Counted from the stretch's first letter, positions 52,988-62,463 are shown. The stretch: 64,000 nt of DNA from Actinoplanes sandaracinus (GCF_030009775.1 NZ_JASCTH010000018.1:79078-143077); one strand, 5' to 3'. Translations and numbers: made by a program. Notes: generated by a model from the sequence alone, not told the origin.

Positions 52988-53018
52988 CCAGCATGACACC
53001 TCACGGCCGGGTGGTGCC

Positions 53019-53789
53019 CTACCGCGGCTTGCGGCTGATCATGTTGCGGAGGTCCTCCTTGCGGGCCTGTGCGCCCCACACGGTGACCCTCAGCAGCTGT
53101 TCCTTGAAGATGTTGCCGCTCATCTTGCTGACGCCGTGTTCGCGCTCGGTGAACGTGATCGGCACCTCGGCCATCCGGAAGCCCTGCCGGTACGCGCGCC
53201 AGGCCAGCTCGACCTGGAACGAGTAGCCGGTGGATGCGATGGTCGCCACATCGATCTTGTCCAGAACGCCGATCCGGTATGCCCGGTAGCCACCGGTGGC
53301 GTCCCGGAACGGCATGCCCAGCGCCATCCGGATGTAGATGTTGCCACCGCGCGACAGCAGCAGCCGACGCATCGGCCAGTTGTGCACGCTGCCGCCGGCG
53401 ATGTAACGGGTGCCGAGGACCGCGTCGTGGTTGGCGAGCGCGTCCAGGAGCTTGTGCAGTTCCTCCGGCGCGTGCGAACCGTCCGCGTCCATCTCGACGA
53501 CCGCGTCGTAACCCTTGTCCTTGCCCCATGCGAAGCCGGCCTTGTAGGCCTCGCCGAGGCCCTCCTTGCCGGCCCGGTGCATGACGAAGATGTGGTCGTC
53601 CGCCTCGGCGAGCTCATCGGCGATAGCGCCGGTCCCGTCCGGGGAATTGTCGTCCGCCACCAGAATGTCGACGTTGGGAACCGCCTTGCGCACCCGCCCC
53701 GTGATCAGCCGGACGTTGTCCGCCTCGTTGTACGTGGGGATGATCACGAGGACCCGTCCCACTCCCGGGTAGCCTTCCGCCTCGCTCAC
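53019..53789 (-). CDS. Polyprenol-phosphate mannosyltransferase (GT2)
   Basis: A 256-residue GT2 enzyme with no membrane segment. It transfers mannose from GDP-mannose to polyprenol phosphate. Motifs are VLVIIPTYNEADNV, LVADDNSPDGTG and the metal-binding VEMDADGSHAP, followed by GTRYIAGGSVHNWP and SGNIFKEQLLRV, all as in dolichol-phosphate mannosyltransferases. The GTG start overlaps the stop of lnt by four bases. In mycobacteria the two activities are fused or paired as Ppm1/Ppm2; here they are separate coupled genes. The product would supply protein O-mannosylation and glycolipid synthesis. Confidence 0.92.
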   Translation of the reverse strand: MSEAEGYPGVGRVLVIIPTYNEADNVRLITGRVRKAVPNVDILVADDNSPDGTGAIADELAEADDHIFVMHRAGKEGLGEAYKAGFAWGKDKGYDAVVEMDADGSHAPEELHKLLDALANHDAVLGTRYIAGGSVHNWPMRRLLLSRGGNIYIRMALGMPFRDATGGYRAYRIGVLDKIDVATIASTGYSFQVELAWRAYRQGFRMAEVPITFTEREHGVSKMSGNIFKEQLLRVTVWGAQARKEDLRNMISRKPR

Positions 53790-55414
53790 CGTGCCTCCGA
53801 AACCGTCACGCCGTCACTGTCATCAATCACTCGGTCAATGGTTGCTCGCCGACGGCGCAGAAGCGCCGCACCGGCAAGGGCGACGACCGTACCAAAGACG
53901 ATCGCCGCCTCGGGCCAGAGGCCCGAACGAGTCGCCAGCGTACGCGGTCCCTCAAGGCTCATGTCACGCACCACTACAGCAGCGGTGTTGAAACCGGTCG
54001 AACCGTGCACAGTGCCCTGCGCATCGACGAAACCGGACACCCCGACGGTCGAGACCATCAGCGCCTCCCGCCCGTGCTCCACGGCCCGCAGACGTACCAT
54101 GGCGAGCTGCTGGCGGGCCTCGGCCTCGTTGAAGGTGGCGTTGTTCGTCTGCACGGTGAGCAGCTGCGCGCCGCCGTCGACGGTGTCCCGGACGATGCCG
54201 TCGTAGGCCACCTCGAAGCAGATGACGTCACCGAGGATCCCGGCGCCGGTGTCGATGACGCCGGGGCGTTCGCCGCCGAGCATGTTGCGGACCAGGTCGA
54301 CCTTCTCGCTGACGAGGCGGGCCACCGAGCGCATCGGCATGTACTCGGCGAACGGCACGGGGTGGCGTTTCGCGTACTGCTGGGGGTGGTCCGGGCCGGA
54401 ACCGGGGCGCCACAGGATGCCGACGTTGTAGATGTCGCCGGGCACGTCGGTGCGCTGCAGCGTGCCGACGAGGATGGGCGCCTTGATCGCGTCGGCGGCC
54501 GACTGGATCAGGCCGGCGGCGTCGGCGTTGCGCAGCGGGTCGATGTCGCTGGAGTTCTCCGGCCACACCACCACGCCGGGCTGCCTCTGCCGGCCGGCGG
54601 CCACGTCCGCGGCGAGCGCCTTGGTGGCGTTGACGTGGTTGTCGAGCACGGCCCGCCGCTGGGCGTTGAAGTCGAGGCCGAGCCGCGGCACGTTGCCCTG
54701 CACGATCGCGACCGTCGTGACCGGGCCGCCGGGCTCGGTGAGCGGCAGCGCGGCCGGCGCCGCGATCAGGGTCGCGGCGGTGACGGCGAACCCGGCGGCG
54801 GCCGGCAGGCCGCACCCCTGGAAACGGCGCCAGGCGAGCGCCACCAGGGCGCCACCGGCGACGGCGACGGCGAACGTGACCAGCGGGGCGCCGCCGTACG
54901 CGGCCAGGCGCAGCATCGGGGCGTCGCCCTGGCTGAACGCGAGCCGGCCCCACGGGAAGCCGCCGAACGGGGCCCGGCCGCGGAGGAATTCCTGGGTGGT
55001 CCAGACCAGCCCGGCCAGCAGGGGCCACAGCACCCGCCACCGGTCGATCAGCGGCGACAGCCAGGCCCCGGCGAGACCGGCCAGGGCGAGGTACAGCGCC
55101 TGGAAGACGCTCAGGATGACCCACGGCAGCCAGCCTGCGGCGATCCTGGTCCAGTCCAGCAGGGGCACGAACAGCACCAGGCCGGCGAGCAGGCCCAGCC
55201 CGAACCCGGCGCGCAGCCGCCGGCGGTGCACGGCGGCGGCGAGCAGGGCCACTCCGGCCGGGGAGAGCCACCACAGGTCGTACGGCGGTAACGCGAGCAG
55301 CAGGGCCGCACCCGCGGCCACGGCCAGCGCCGCCGCCACCGGCAGCCGCAACGGGCGCCTCGGCGAGGCCGCCACGGCATCCGTGCCGGGCAGCACCGGC
55401 GGAGGCATAGTCAT
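53786..55414 (-). CDS. lnt: Apolipoprotein N-acyltransferase
   Basis: A 542-residue membrane enzyme that adds the third acyl chain to lipoproteins. The N-terminal part has about six to seven membrane segments, followed by a CN-hydrolase domain. Catalytic residues are visible: Glu286 in VVVWPENSSD, Lys349 in AKRHPVPFAEY and Cys399 in VICFEVAYDG. One C-terminal membrane segment follows. The ATG at 55414 is chosen; a GTG at 55420 or an ATG at 55408 is possible. It is coupled with the downstream mannosyltransferase, supporting a Ppm2-like cooperation at the membrane. Confidence 0.92.
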   Translation of the reverse strand: MTMPPPVLPGTDAVAASPRRPLRLPVAAALAVAAGAALLLALPPYDLWWLSPAGVALLAAAVHRRRLRAGFGLGLLAGLVLFVPLLDWTRIAAGWLPWVILSVFQALYLALAGLAGAWLSPLIDRWRVLWPLLAGLVWTTQEFLRGRAPFGGFPWGRLAFSQGDAPMLRLAAYGGAPLVTFAVAVAGGALVALAWRRFQGCGLPAAAGFAVTAATLIAAPAALPLTEPGGPVTTVAIVQGNVPRLGLDFNAQRRAVLDNHVNATKALAADVAAGRQRQPGVVVWPENSSDIDPLRNADAAGLIQSAADAIKAPILVGTLQRTDVPGDIYNVGILWRPGSGPDHPQQYAKRHPVPFAEYMPMRSVARLVSEKVDLVRNMLGGERPGVIDTGAGILGDVICFEVAYDGIVRDTVDGGAQLLTVQTNNATFNEAEARQQLAMVRLRAVEHGREALMVSTVGVSGFVDAQGTVHGSTGFNTAAVVVRDMSLEGPRTLATRSGLWPEAAIVFGTVVALAGAALLRRRRATIDRVIDDSDGVTVSEAR

Positions 55415-55456
55415 TTCCACGCCAGGCAGGCTACCCGGCGATGAACAGGCACGACG

Positions 55457-55490
55457 GAGGGGCGCGGTCACAGTTTCGACCACGCCCCTC
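55457..55490. terminator. Hairpin between the kam operon and lnt
   Basis: Arms GAGGGGCG and CGCCCCTC with an inner GGTC/GACC stem after one mismatch. It is likely to stop minus-strand transcription coming from the mutL-like gene. Confidence 0.55.
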
Positions 55491-55844
55491 GGGTGCTTCC
55501 GTCTTTTCCCGGCCGGTGAAATCCGGTGACCTCGCCATGACCTTCGGACCGACCCGCTGCGAGCTGGCTGCCCGCGTCGTGCCGTTGTCTACTGGCCATG
55601 GACCTGGTCCCCGGAAGGGCCACCCGTGCGCGGCCCGCGCCGTGCCGCTCCGCGCTCCCCGCCCCCTGGACCTGGCTGAACGCGCGACCCCTGCGAGGAC
55701 TGCGGCCAGTGGGTGAAGGAACGAAGCGGAACACGACCGCTCGCCGTGGAACAAGACTCGAAGACGGTACGTTGCGCCCCCGCCCGTCTGTCAACCGCGC
55801 GGCCCGTGTCCCGGCGTGTCTCATTCATCGGCGTGTCATCTGCA
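55491..55844. other. Intergenic region
   Basis: About 350 bases between the hairpin and the mutL-like gene stop. No gene, repeat or RNA is recognised. Confidence 0.5.
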
Positions 55845-57182
55845 TTACCGGATCGAGTTACCCAGAAGACGCGCCGCGACGTCCGGATGCTCGGCCGCCA
55901 GCAGCCCGGCGGCGGCCAGGACATACTGCTGGTCAACCAGGGCGCGGGCGTTCTCCGGGGGCGCCCAGCCGCCGCCGACGTCGGCCAGGACCGCGTCGAG
56001 GACCCGGGCGCCGCCGCCGTGGCGCAACACCCCGCCGGAGCCGATGACGAGGCGTACGTCTCTCAGCCCGGGACGACCGCGGGCGTGGCGGCGCAGCGCG
56101 ACCACCGCGGCCGCCGCCGCCAGTTCCGGCGTGTCGCCGGGTGGCGGCAGCTTCTCGGCCACGGCCGCCGCCCGGGTGCCGTCTGCGCCCACGGCCACGC
56201 CCAGGTCACCCTCGACGGTGCGGGCCCGCCACAGTGTCCCGGCCACGTCGCGGCGCGGCCCGGTCTCGGCTTCCGCGTCCGGGACGAGTGCCGAGTACAC
56301 GTCGGTGGTCGCCCCGCCGACGTCGACGACCAGGATCCCGTAGCCGGTCAGGTCGGCCAGCGCCTCCACCCCGGCGAGCACGGCGTCCGGGGTGGCGGCG
56401 CGCACCAGCGACGCGAACCGCCGCCCTTTCGACAGCCGCTTGCCGCCGATCACGTGCCGCAGGAACACCTCACGGATCGCGGCGCGGGCCGGCAACGGGT
56501 CCAGGACGCCGATGCGCGGCAGCACGTTGGCGGTCGCGGTCACCGGCACGCCCCGGCCGGCCAGCAGCGCCTCGGCCTCGTCGCGGACGGCGGCGTTGCC
56601 GGCCAGAACCACCGGCAGCCGGATCCGGGCCGCCGCCAGCCGCCGGGCGTTGTGCAGCAGCACCTCGCCGTCGCCGCCGTCGGTGCCGCCGGCCAGCAGC
56701 AGCACGTCCGGGCGGGCGGCCCGGAGCCGGGCCAGGTCGGGGCCGGACATCGGGCCGGCGGCGACGTGCACCACCTGCGCCCCGGCGGAGAGGCCGACGC
56801 GGTGCCCGGCCTCGGCGGTGACGAGCCGCTCGTATCCGATGACGGCCAGCCGCAGCCCGCCGCCGGCGGACGAGCAGACGTAGAGCCGGTCGCCGCCCCC
56901 CCCCGGGGGGGCGGCGGCGGGCAGACCCCCCCCGGAGGCGCGAGGGGGGGCGGGGGGGCCCAAGGCGCCCCGGCGCCCGCCGCGGGGGGCGGCGCCCCCG
57001 TTCCGCGGGCCGCCCCCCCCCCCGGCGGCGACGGCGGCGTCCAGACCCTCCAGGACGTCCGAGGAGGACGTGGTGGGCACCTCGGCCCGGCTGATCAGTT
57101 CCGCGCCGCTCAGATCGATCTTGGCGGCTTTGGTGTACGTGGACCCGACGTCGACGCAGACGGCTGTTCTACGACTCGGCAT
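55845..57182 (-). CDS. MutL/GlmL-like protein of B12 mutase operons
   Basis: A 445-residue ASKHA-fold protein of the glutamate mutase MutL family. These are encoded with adenosylcobalamin-dependent aminomutases and probably reactivate or assemble them. Motifs are CVDVGSTYTKAA (phosphate 1), CSSAGGGLRLAVIGYERLVT, LLLAGGTDGGDGEVLLHNAR, VVDVGGATTDVYS and GSGGVLRH. Residues of about 52-98 (LDAAVAAGGGGGPRNG... to PPGGGG) are a low-complexity stretch that replaces a normal linker and coincides with a G/C homopolymer tract in the DNA. The last gene of the operon, 27 bases after the ammonia-lyase gene. Confidence 0.85.
   Translation of the reverse strand: MPSRRTAVCVDVGSTYTKAAKIDLSGAELISRAEVPTTSSSDVLEGLDAAVAAGGGGGPRNGGAAPRGGRRGALGPPAPPRASGGGLPAAAPPGGGGDRLYVCSSAGGGLRLAVIGYERLVTAEAGHRVGLSAGAQVVHVAAGPMSGPDLARLRAARPDVLLLAGGTDGGDGEVLLHNARRLAAARIRLPVVLAGNAAVRDEAEALLAGRGVPVTATANVLPRIGVLDPLPARAAIREVFLRHVIGGKRLSKGRRFASLVRAATPDAVLAGVEALADLTGYGILVVDVGGATTDVYSALVPDAEAETGPRRDVAGTLWRARTVEGDLGVAVGADGTRAAAVAEKLPPPGDTPELAAAAAVVALRRHARGRPGLRDVRLVIGSGGVLRHGGGARVLDAVLADVGGGWAPPENARALVDQQYVLAAAGLLAAEHPDVAARLLGNSIR
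56888..57029. other. Low-complexity G/C homopolymer tract inside mutL-like gene
   Basis: About 140 bases that are almost only G and C, with many runs of 5-11 identical bases and fold-back symmetry. It is not conserved coding sequence and is probably unreliable base calling or assembly. The true length and frame here should be treated as unknown. Confidence 0.65.
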
Positions 57183-57209
57183 GGGTCTTCCGCCCCGAGG
57201 TGGACGCGG

Positions 57210-57575
57210 TCACGGCTTCGGTGGCACTACGACCGTCCCGACCGCCGTGGTCGCCACGATCGGCTCGTCGAGCACGGCGGCGCCGGATCCCTCCGTACCC
57301 CGGCAGACGACTTTGACCTCGAAGTTGATCTTCCGGGAGCGGGTGCCCGTCTTCACCACCGTTCCGGAGATCTCCAGCATGTCCCCGGCCCGCACCGGCG
57401 CCTTGAACTGCACGTCGTCGTAGGAGGCGAACAGCCCCTCGTCGCCGTCGAGCCGGATGCAGATCTCGGTGGCCACGTCGCCGAACAGGCCGAGCGAGTA
57501 CGCCCCGTCGACCAGGTGCCCGGCGTAGTGGGCGTGCGAGTACGGCACATAGCGACGATGAGTGACGGTGATCAC
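57210..57575 (-). CDS. kal: 3-aminobutyryl-CoA ammonia-lyase (hotdog fold)
   Basis: A 121-residue hotdog-fold protein. In lysine fermentation Kal removes ammonia from 3-aminobutyryl-CoA to give crotonyl-CoA. The sequence SHAHYAGHLVDGAYSLGLFGDVATEI and the following RLDGDEGLFASYDDVQFKAP match that enzyme's pattern; the C-terminus reads VLDEPIVATTAVGT. The GTG start overlaps the kamE stop as GTGA and has a GGAGGTG ribosome-binding site. A simple acyl-CoA thioesterase is the alternative, but the operon favours Kal. Confidence 0.85.
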   Translation of the reverse strand: MITVTHRRYVPYSHAHYAGHLVDGAYSLGLFGDVATEICIRLDGDEGLFASYDDVQFKAPVRAGDMLEISGTVVKTGTRSRKINFEVKVVCRGTEGSGAAVLDEPIVATTAVGTVVVPPKP

Positions 57576-58306
57576 TGGGCACCTCCGGCGAGAGCGTGAA
57601 CGAGATAGGAGGCGACCTCACGGGGTGTGGTGCCGCGGCTGAAGATCCGGTCGACGCCCAGTTCGGACGCCATCAACTCGTCGAACCGGGGCCCGCCGAC
57701 GATCAGCAGGGGCCGTTTCCCGGCCGGCAGCGCCTCCCGGAACGCCGCCGACATGGCGAGCGTGTTCTGCAGGTGCGCGTCGCGCTGGGTCACCACCTGG
57801 GAGACCAGCACCGCGTCCGCCTTGCGTTCCCGGGCCGTCTCCACCAGCTCGGGCACCGACACCTGGGCGCCCATGTTGGTGACCGACAGCTCCGAGTAGT
57901 ACTCCAGGCCCTTCTCGCCGGCGATGCCCTTGAGGTTGAGGATCGCGTCGATGCCGACGGTGTGCGCGTCAGTGCCGATGCAGGCGCCCACCACGTTGAG
58001 CCGCCGCCGCAGCCGCCGCTTGATCGCCGCGTTGACCTCCTTGGCGCTCAGCAGCGGGAAGTCACGCTCGACCACCTGCACCTTGTCGGTGTCGACGAGA
58101 TGGGTGACCTTGCCGTAGACGACGAAGAACGTGTAACCGTCGCCCATCTGCTTGGCGTGCACCAGCATCGCAGGGTCCATGCCCATCTTGTTGGCGAGCT
58201 GGATCGCGGCGCCCTCGGCCCGCTTGTCGTGCGGGATCGGCAGGGTGAAGGAGAGCTGCACCATCCCGTCCCCGGTGGTGTCGCCGTAAGGCCGGACGAT
58301 GCTCAT
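57572..58306 (-). CDS. kamE: Beta-lysine 5,6-aminomutase, beta subunit
   Basis: A 244-residue B12-binding subunit. The cobalamin-binding motif Asp-x-His-x2-Gly is present as GTDAHTVGID (Asp113, His115). A Rossmann-like domain with VLVSQVVTQRDAHLQN and LLIVGGPRFD follows. Adenosylcobalamin and PLP together move the terminal amino group of beta-lysine or D-lysine. The ATG overlaps the kamD stop (ATGA). A long upstream extension of the frame is antisense-like and is rejected. Confidence 0.92.
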   Translation of the reverse strand: MSIVRPYGDTTGDGMVQLSFTLPIPHDKRAEGAAIQLANKMGMDPAMLVHAKQMGDGYTFFVVYGKVTHLVDTDKVQVVERDFPLLSAKEVNAAIKRRLRRRLNVVGACIGTDAHTVGIDAILNLKGIAGEKGLEYYSELSVTNMGAQVSVPELVETARERKADAVLVSQVVTQRDAHLQNTLAMSAAFREALPAGKRPLLIVGGPRFDELMASELGVDRIFSRGTTPREVASYLVHALAGGAQ

Positions 58307-59850
58307 TCGAGGCCCTCCGTGACAGGGTTGTAGTAGTCCGCGTCCTGCTTCGCGACGCCGTCGAGGCCCTTGCCCCGGTCCGCGGGCCGTTTCATGATCC
58401 CGAAGGTGCCGTCGGCGATGGCGTTCAGCAGCCCGTCGTCGACGATGCGCTCCATCAGGTCGATGGCCTCGGACAGGACCTGGTTCGCGCGGCCCCGGAT
58501 GAACTCCCCGGGCACGAAGTCCTCGTGCAGGTTCCCGGCGCCGTTGAGCACGTAGCGGACGTTCTGCAGGGCGATGTCCCGGTCGGACAGCCACGGCGTG
58601 ACCACCGCCTCGGTCATCATGCCGACCAGCAGGATGCCCTGGCCCGTCAGCGCGCCGGCCAGGTTGAAGAAGCCGTCGAGCAGGTTGCCGCGGAACACGT
58701 CACCGGTCATGTGCTTGGTCGGCGGCATCCACTTCAGCGGCGCGTCCGGGAACAGCTCCCGGGCCAGCAGGGCGTGCGCCAGCTCCAGCCGGAACGACTC
58801 CGGCACCTCCGGGTTGATCTCGAAGGCGTGGCCCAGCCCGAGCTGCCAGTCCGCCAGCCCCGCCTCGTGCGCGAAGTACTCGTTGAGCAGCTGCGACACC
58901 GTCACCGTGTGCGCGGCGTCGACCGCGTCGGCGGTGGTCAGGTAGTTGTCCTCACCGGTGTTGATGATGATCCCGGCGCGAGCGTGGATCTGCCGCGAGA
59001 ACCGCTGGTCGACGAAGGTCCGGATCGGGTTGATGTCGCGGAACAGGATGCCGTACATCGAGTCGTTCAGCATCATGTCGAGCCGTTCCAGACCGGCCAT
59101 CGTCGCCATCTCCGGCATGCACAGCCCCGACGCGTAGTTGGTCAGCCGCACGTACCGGCCGACCTCCTTCGACGTCTCGTCCAGCGCGGCCCGCATCAGC
59201 CGGAAGTTCTCCTGCGTGGCGTAGGTGCCGGCGAAACCCTCCCGGGTGGCGCCCTCGGGCACGTAGTCCAGCAGCGACTGCCCCGTCGACCGGATCACCG
59301 CGATCACGTCGGCGCCGGCCCGCGCCGCCGCCTGCGCCTGCGGGATGTCCTCGTAGATGTCGCCGGTCGCGACGATCAGGTAGATCCACGGGCGCTGCTT
59401 CGGATCGCCGTACCGCTTGATCAGCCGATCGCGCTCGGACCGGCGCCGGTCGATCATCTTGAGGCCCGCCGTGGCGGCGCGCCGGGCGCGCCGCCGAGCC
59501 GCGGTGAGCTCCGCCTTCTTCTCCGGCAGGGCGAACCGCACCGACCCGGCCGCCGCCTTCTGCGCGAGGACCGTCACGTCCTCGACGCCGGACGCCGCCA
59601 TCGCGTGGAACACCGGCACCGCCACCCCGTGCCCCAGCCCGACGTCCGAGCGCACCGCGTCGACCAGGCGGTTCACCCACGGGATGCCGTCCGGGTCGGC
59701 GCCCTGCACCCCGGCCAGGCGCAGCACCGCCCGTTCCACCGACACGGTGGTGTGCGACCGCGCCAGGTCGACGACCGGCTGCCCCGCCCGCGCGGCCAAC
59801 TCCCGCGCCCGCGCGACGACCGTCGCGTCCAGATCCAGCTTCCCGTGCAC
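58303..59850 (-). CDS. kamD: Beta-lysine 5,6-aminomutase, alpha subunit
   Basis: A 515-residue TIM-barrel subunit. Family-typical parts include PWIYLIVATGDIYEDIPQAQ, DVIAVIRSTGQSLLDYVPEG, ATQENFRLMRAALDE, NYASGLCMPEMA and MGPPTK-like LKWMPPTKHMTGD. It binds PLP and the substrate, pairing with KamE. The GTG at 59850 has an AGGGGAA ribosome-binding site 14 bases after the amidohydrolase stop. The frame continues upstream but with antisense-like composition. Confidence 0.93.
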   Translation of the reverse strand: MHGKLDLDATVVARARELAARAGQPVVDLARSHTTVSVERAVLRLAGVQGADPDGIPWVNRLVDAVRSDVGLGHGVAVPVFHAMAASGVEDVTVLAQKAAAGSVRFALPEKKAELTAARRRARRAATAGLKMIDRRRSERDRLIKRYGDPKQRPWIYLIVATGDIYEDIPQAQAAARAGADVIAVIRSTGQSLLDYVPEGATREGFAGTYATQENFRLMRAALDETSKEVGRYVRLTNYASGLCMPEMATMAGLERLDMMLNDSMYGILFRDINPIRTFVDQRFSRQIHARAGIIINTGEDNYLTTADAVDAAHTVTVSQLLNEYFAHEAGLADWQLGLGHAFEINPEVPESFRLELAHALLARELFPDAPLKWMPPTKHMTGDVFRGNLLDGFFNLAGALTGQGILLVGMMTEAVVTPWLSDRDIALQNVRYVLNGAGNLHEDFVPGEFIRGRANQVLSEAIDLMERIVDDGLLNAIADGTFGIMKRPADRGKGLDGVAKQDADYYNPVTEGLE

Positions 59851-59864
59851 CGCTGTGGTTCCCC

Positions 59865-61403
59865 TTACCCCTCGAAGATCGTGTCGCCGTGCAACACCGT
59901 GCGCCGGCACACCGGCCGCGCCGGATCCGTGCCGTCGATGTCCGGCAGCAGCGCCGGAAGTCCCTCTACCAGCCCGGCCGGGGTGTCCCAGGCCGCGAAC
60001 GTCGCCGACGCGCCCGGCTTGAGCACACCGGCGCCGCCGACCCCGGCCGCCCGCCAGCCGCCACGGCTGCTCGCCGCGAACGCCGACCGCACCGTCATCC
60101 GGAACCGCGGGTTCCGCGGCGCCGCCGCCGCGACGACCATCGCCCACGGGTCCAGCGCCGTCACCGGCGAGTCCGAACCGAACGCCAGTGCCACCCCGGT
60201 GGCGTGCATGGCGCCGATCGGGTTGCTCGCCAGTGCCCGGTCGACGCCGAGACGCTGCGCGTACATGCGGTCGGCGCCGCCCCACAGGGCGTCGAAGACC
60301 GGCTGCACCGAGGCGATCACCCCGAACTCCACCATCCGCGCGATCATCGCCTTGTCGATCAGCTCGACGTGCTCGATGCGGTGGTTGCCCTCCCGCAGCC
60401 GGTCCACCCCGACGCTCTTGGCCGCGATCGCGAAACCCTCCAGGACAGTCTCGATCGCCGCGTCGCCGATCGCGTGGAAACCGCCCTGGAACCCGACCCG
60501 GATGCAGTCCAGCAGATGGTCGGCGGCCTGCTCGGCCGTCAGGAACGCCTCACCGCACCCGTGGTCGCCGTCGTGGTACGGCGACCGCACCGACGCCGTC
60601 CGCGACCCCAGCGCACCGTCCGCGTAGAGATCACCGGCCGCGCCGTGCGCGTTCAGGTCCCGCGCGCGCTCGGCGCCGCCCAGCTCACCCCAGTACCCGA
60701 ACACCTGCGGCAGACCCTGCCCGGACAGCGCCAGCACCGACGCGAAGTCCGCCTCGCTCGACGTGCCCGGGCCGGCGCACTCGTGCACCGCCGCGATGCC
60801 CATCGACGCCGCCCGCGACAGCGCCGTCCGCTGGGCGGCCGTGCGCTGCTCCGCCGTCAGCGAGCCGAGCGCGATCGCGCGCACCGCGTGGTGAGCCGCC
60901 TCCCGCACCCAGCCGGACTCGTCATAGCCGGCCACCCCGGCCGCGGCCGGCAGCAGCGCCGACGACGCCAGCGCCGAATGCACCGAAGCCTGCGACAGAT
61001 AGACCTTGCGGCCGCCACCGACGCGCGCGAGCTCCGCCGCGGTCGGCGGTGTCTGGTCCACCCAGGTCGACTCGTCCCAGCCGTGCCCGTGCACCACGCC
61101 GTCGGCCGGCCGGGTCGCCGCGAACGCCGCCACCCGGTCCAACAGCTCCCCCGGTGACCGCACCGCCGACAGATCGAGGCCGTCGATGGCCAGCCCGGTG
61201 TCCGTGGCATGCAGGTGCGCGTCCACGAAAGCGGGCGTGACCAACGCACCGGCGAGATCGACGGTCCGGTCGGCGACCGGGGCGTCGGCGGTGTCGCCCA
61301 GCCAGGCGATGGTGCCGCCGCTGGTGACCATGGCGGTGGCGCGGGGTTCCGCGGCCGAGTAGAAGCGGCCGTTGACGTAGCGGACGGAGGGAGTCGTCTT
61401 CAT
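59865..61403 (-). CDS. YtcJ-like amidohydrolase
   Basis: A 512-residue metal-dependent hydrolase. The metal site is FVDAHLHATDTG (His-x-His), with further His residues in GGFHAIGDAAIETV and IEHVELI, and a terminal Asp in FGSDSPVTALDP. YtcJ-like enzymes hydrolyse amides or formyl groups. No such step is part of the known lysine fermentation route, yet the gene sits inside the operon (5 and 14 base gaps). It may deacylate an N-acylated intermediate or supply lysine from a derivative. Confidence 0.85.
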   Translation of the reverse strand: MKTTPSVRYVNGRFYSAAEPRATAMVTSGGTIAWLGDTADAPVADRTVDLAGALVTPAFVDAHLHATDTGLAIDGLDLSAVRSPGELLDRVAAFAATRPADGVVHGHGWDESTWVDQTPPTAAELARVGGGRKVYLSQASVHSALASSALLPAAAGVAGYDESGWVREAAHHAVRAIALGSLTAEQRTAAQRTALSRAASMGIAAVHECAGPGTSSEADFASVLALSGQGLPQVFGYWGELGGAERARDLNAHGAAGDLYADGALGSRTASVRSPYHDGDHGCGEAFLTAEQAADHLLDCIRVGFQGGFHAIGDAAIETVLEGFAIAAKSVGVDRLREGNHRIEHVELIDKAMIARMVEFGVIASVQPVFDALWGGADRMYAQRLGVDRALASNPIGAMHATGVALAFGSDSPVTALDPWAMVVAAAAPRNPRFRMTVRSAFAASSRGGWRAAGVGGAGVLKPGASATFAAWDTPAGLVEGLPALLPDIDGTDPARPVCRRTVLHGDTIFEG

Positions 61404-61408
61404 GCCGG

Positions 61409-62419
61409 TCAGTCTGCCGCGATCCGCGCCTCGAACAACGCCCGCACCGCGGGAACCTGGCGCAGCAGGTCCACCGCGAAATCGGCGTGCCCGGGCACGT
61501 ACCCGTTCCCCACCAGCATCGTCACGTCCGCCGCCAGACCCTCGGCGCCGAGCGCGGCCGCCGGGAAGCTGGTCGCCATCGAGAAGAAGATCACCGTGCC
61601 GCCCTCGGCGGTCGCCAGGATCGCGCCGTGCTCACAGCCGGGCACGTCGACGCAGACCACGGTCACGTCGGCGGGCTCACCCACGGCCTCGCTCACGGCC
61701 ACCGGGTCACGGGCGTCGGCGATCGCGATGTGGTCGGCGAGCCCGGTGCCGCTCAGCGCGTCCCGCTCCGCTTCGCTGACGACCACCGCGGTGGTATGGG
61801 CACCCGCCCGCTTGGCCGCCGCCAGAGTCAGCGACCCGCTCTTGCCCGCCCCGCCCAGGACCGTGACCCGCGCCCCCGCCGGGTACTTCCGGATCACCCG
61901 GTCGGTCAGCGCCGGGGCGCCGCACACGTCGTAGACCGCGAGGGCCAGTTCCGGCGCCAGATCGTCGGGCAGCACCCCGACCACGGACCGCCCGAACAGG
62001 ATCGCCGTGCCCTCGGCCGGCACCTGCTCACTCAGGCCGTCCCAGCCGGCCAGCCCGTCGGTGATCCGCAGCGGCGTCAGCGTCAGCGACACCAGGGTGG
62101 CGACCCGGTCCCCCGGCTTCACCGGCAGCGGCGACTCGGGCCCGACCTCCTCGACCACGCCGATCAGCATGCCGCCGGAGCCGGTGACCGGATTGTGCAT
62201 CTTGCCGCGGGCGCCCACGATCTCCAGCACCTCGGCACGGATCGCCGCACCGTTTCCCGCGTGCTTCTCGGCGAGCTGCCGATAACTGGCGGCGTCGAGG
62301 TTGAGCCGCTGCACCCGGATCCGGGTCTCCTCCGGCCCGATCTCCGGGGAGGCATCCAGTCTCCAGGCGGCCTGCGGCAGCACGCCGGCCGGTTCGATAA
62401 CCCGCCGCAAACCCACCAT
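61409..62419 (-). CDS. kdd: L-erythro-3,5-diaminohexanoate dehydrogenase
   Basis: A 336-residue NAD(P)-binding protein of the Kdd family. It oxidises 3,5-diaminohexanoate to 5-amino-3-oxohexanoate. Typical features are an N-terminal RVQRLNLDAASYRQLAEKHAG, GRGKMHNPVTGSGG-like segment GARGKMHNPVTGSGGM and the nucleotide fold VTVLGGAGKSGSLTLAAAK. The ATG at 62419 has GAGGAG seven bases upstream; ATG at 62425 and GTG at 62443 are alternatives. The first gene of the operon, divergent from kamA. Confidence 0.9.
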   Translation of the reverse strand: MVGLRRVIEPAGVLPQAAWRLDASPEIGPEETRIRVQRLNLDAASYRQLAEKHAGNGAAIRAEVLEIVGARGKMHNPVTGSGGMLIGVVEEVGPESPLPVKPGDRVATLVSLTLTPLRITDGLAGWDGLSEQVPAEGTAILFGRSVVGVLPDDLAPELALAVYDVCGAPALTDRVIRKYPAGARVTVLGGAGKSGSLTLAAAKRAGAHTTAVVVSEAERDALSGTGLADHIAIADARDPVAVSEAVGEPADVTVVCVDVPGCEHGAILATAEGGTVIFFSMATSFPAAALGAEGLAADVTMLVGNGYVPGHADFAVDLLRQVPAVRALFEARIAAD

Positions 62420-62463
62420 GCTCATGCTCCTCACGATCTCCACGCGTTAAAAACACTCTCATA

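Noticed and set aside
55491..55844. Open frames between lnt and the mutL-like gene
   Set aside because: All are short, Arg/Pro-rich and mutually overlapping, without ribosome-binding sites or recognisable motifs.
58307..58594. Upstream extension of the kamE frame
   Set aside because: The extra residues are Arg/Gly/Pro-rich antisense-like sequence, and a start overlapping the kamD stop fits the family start.
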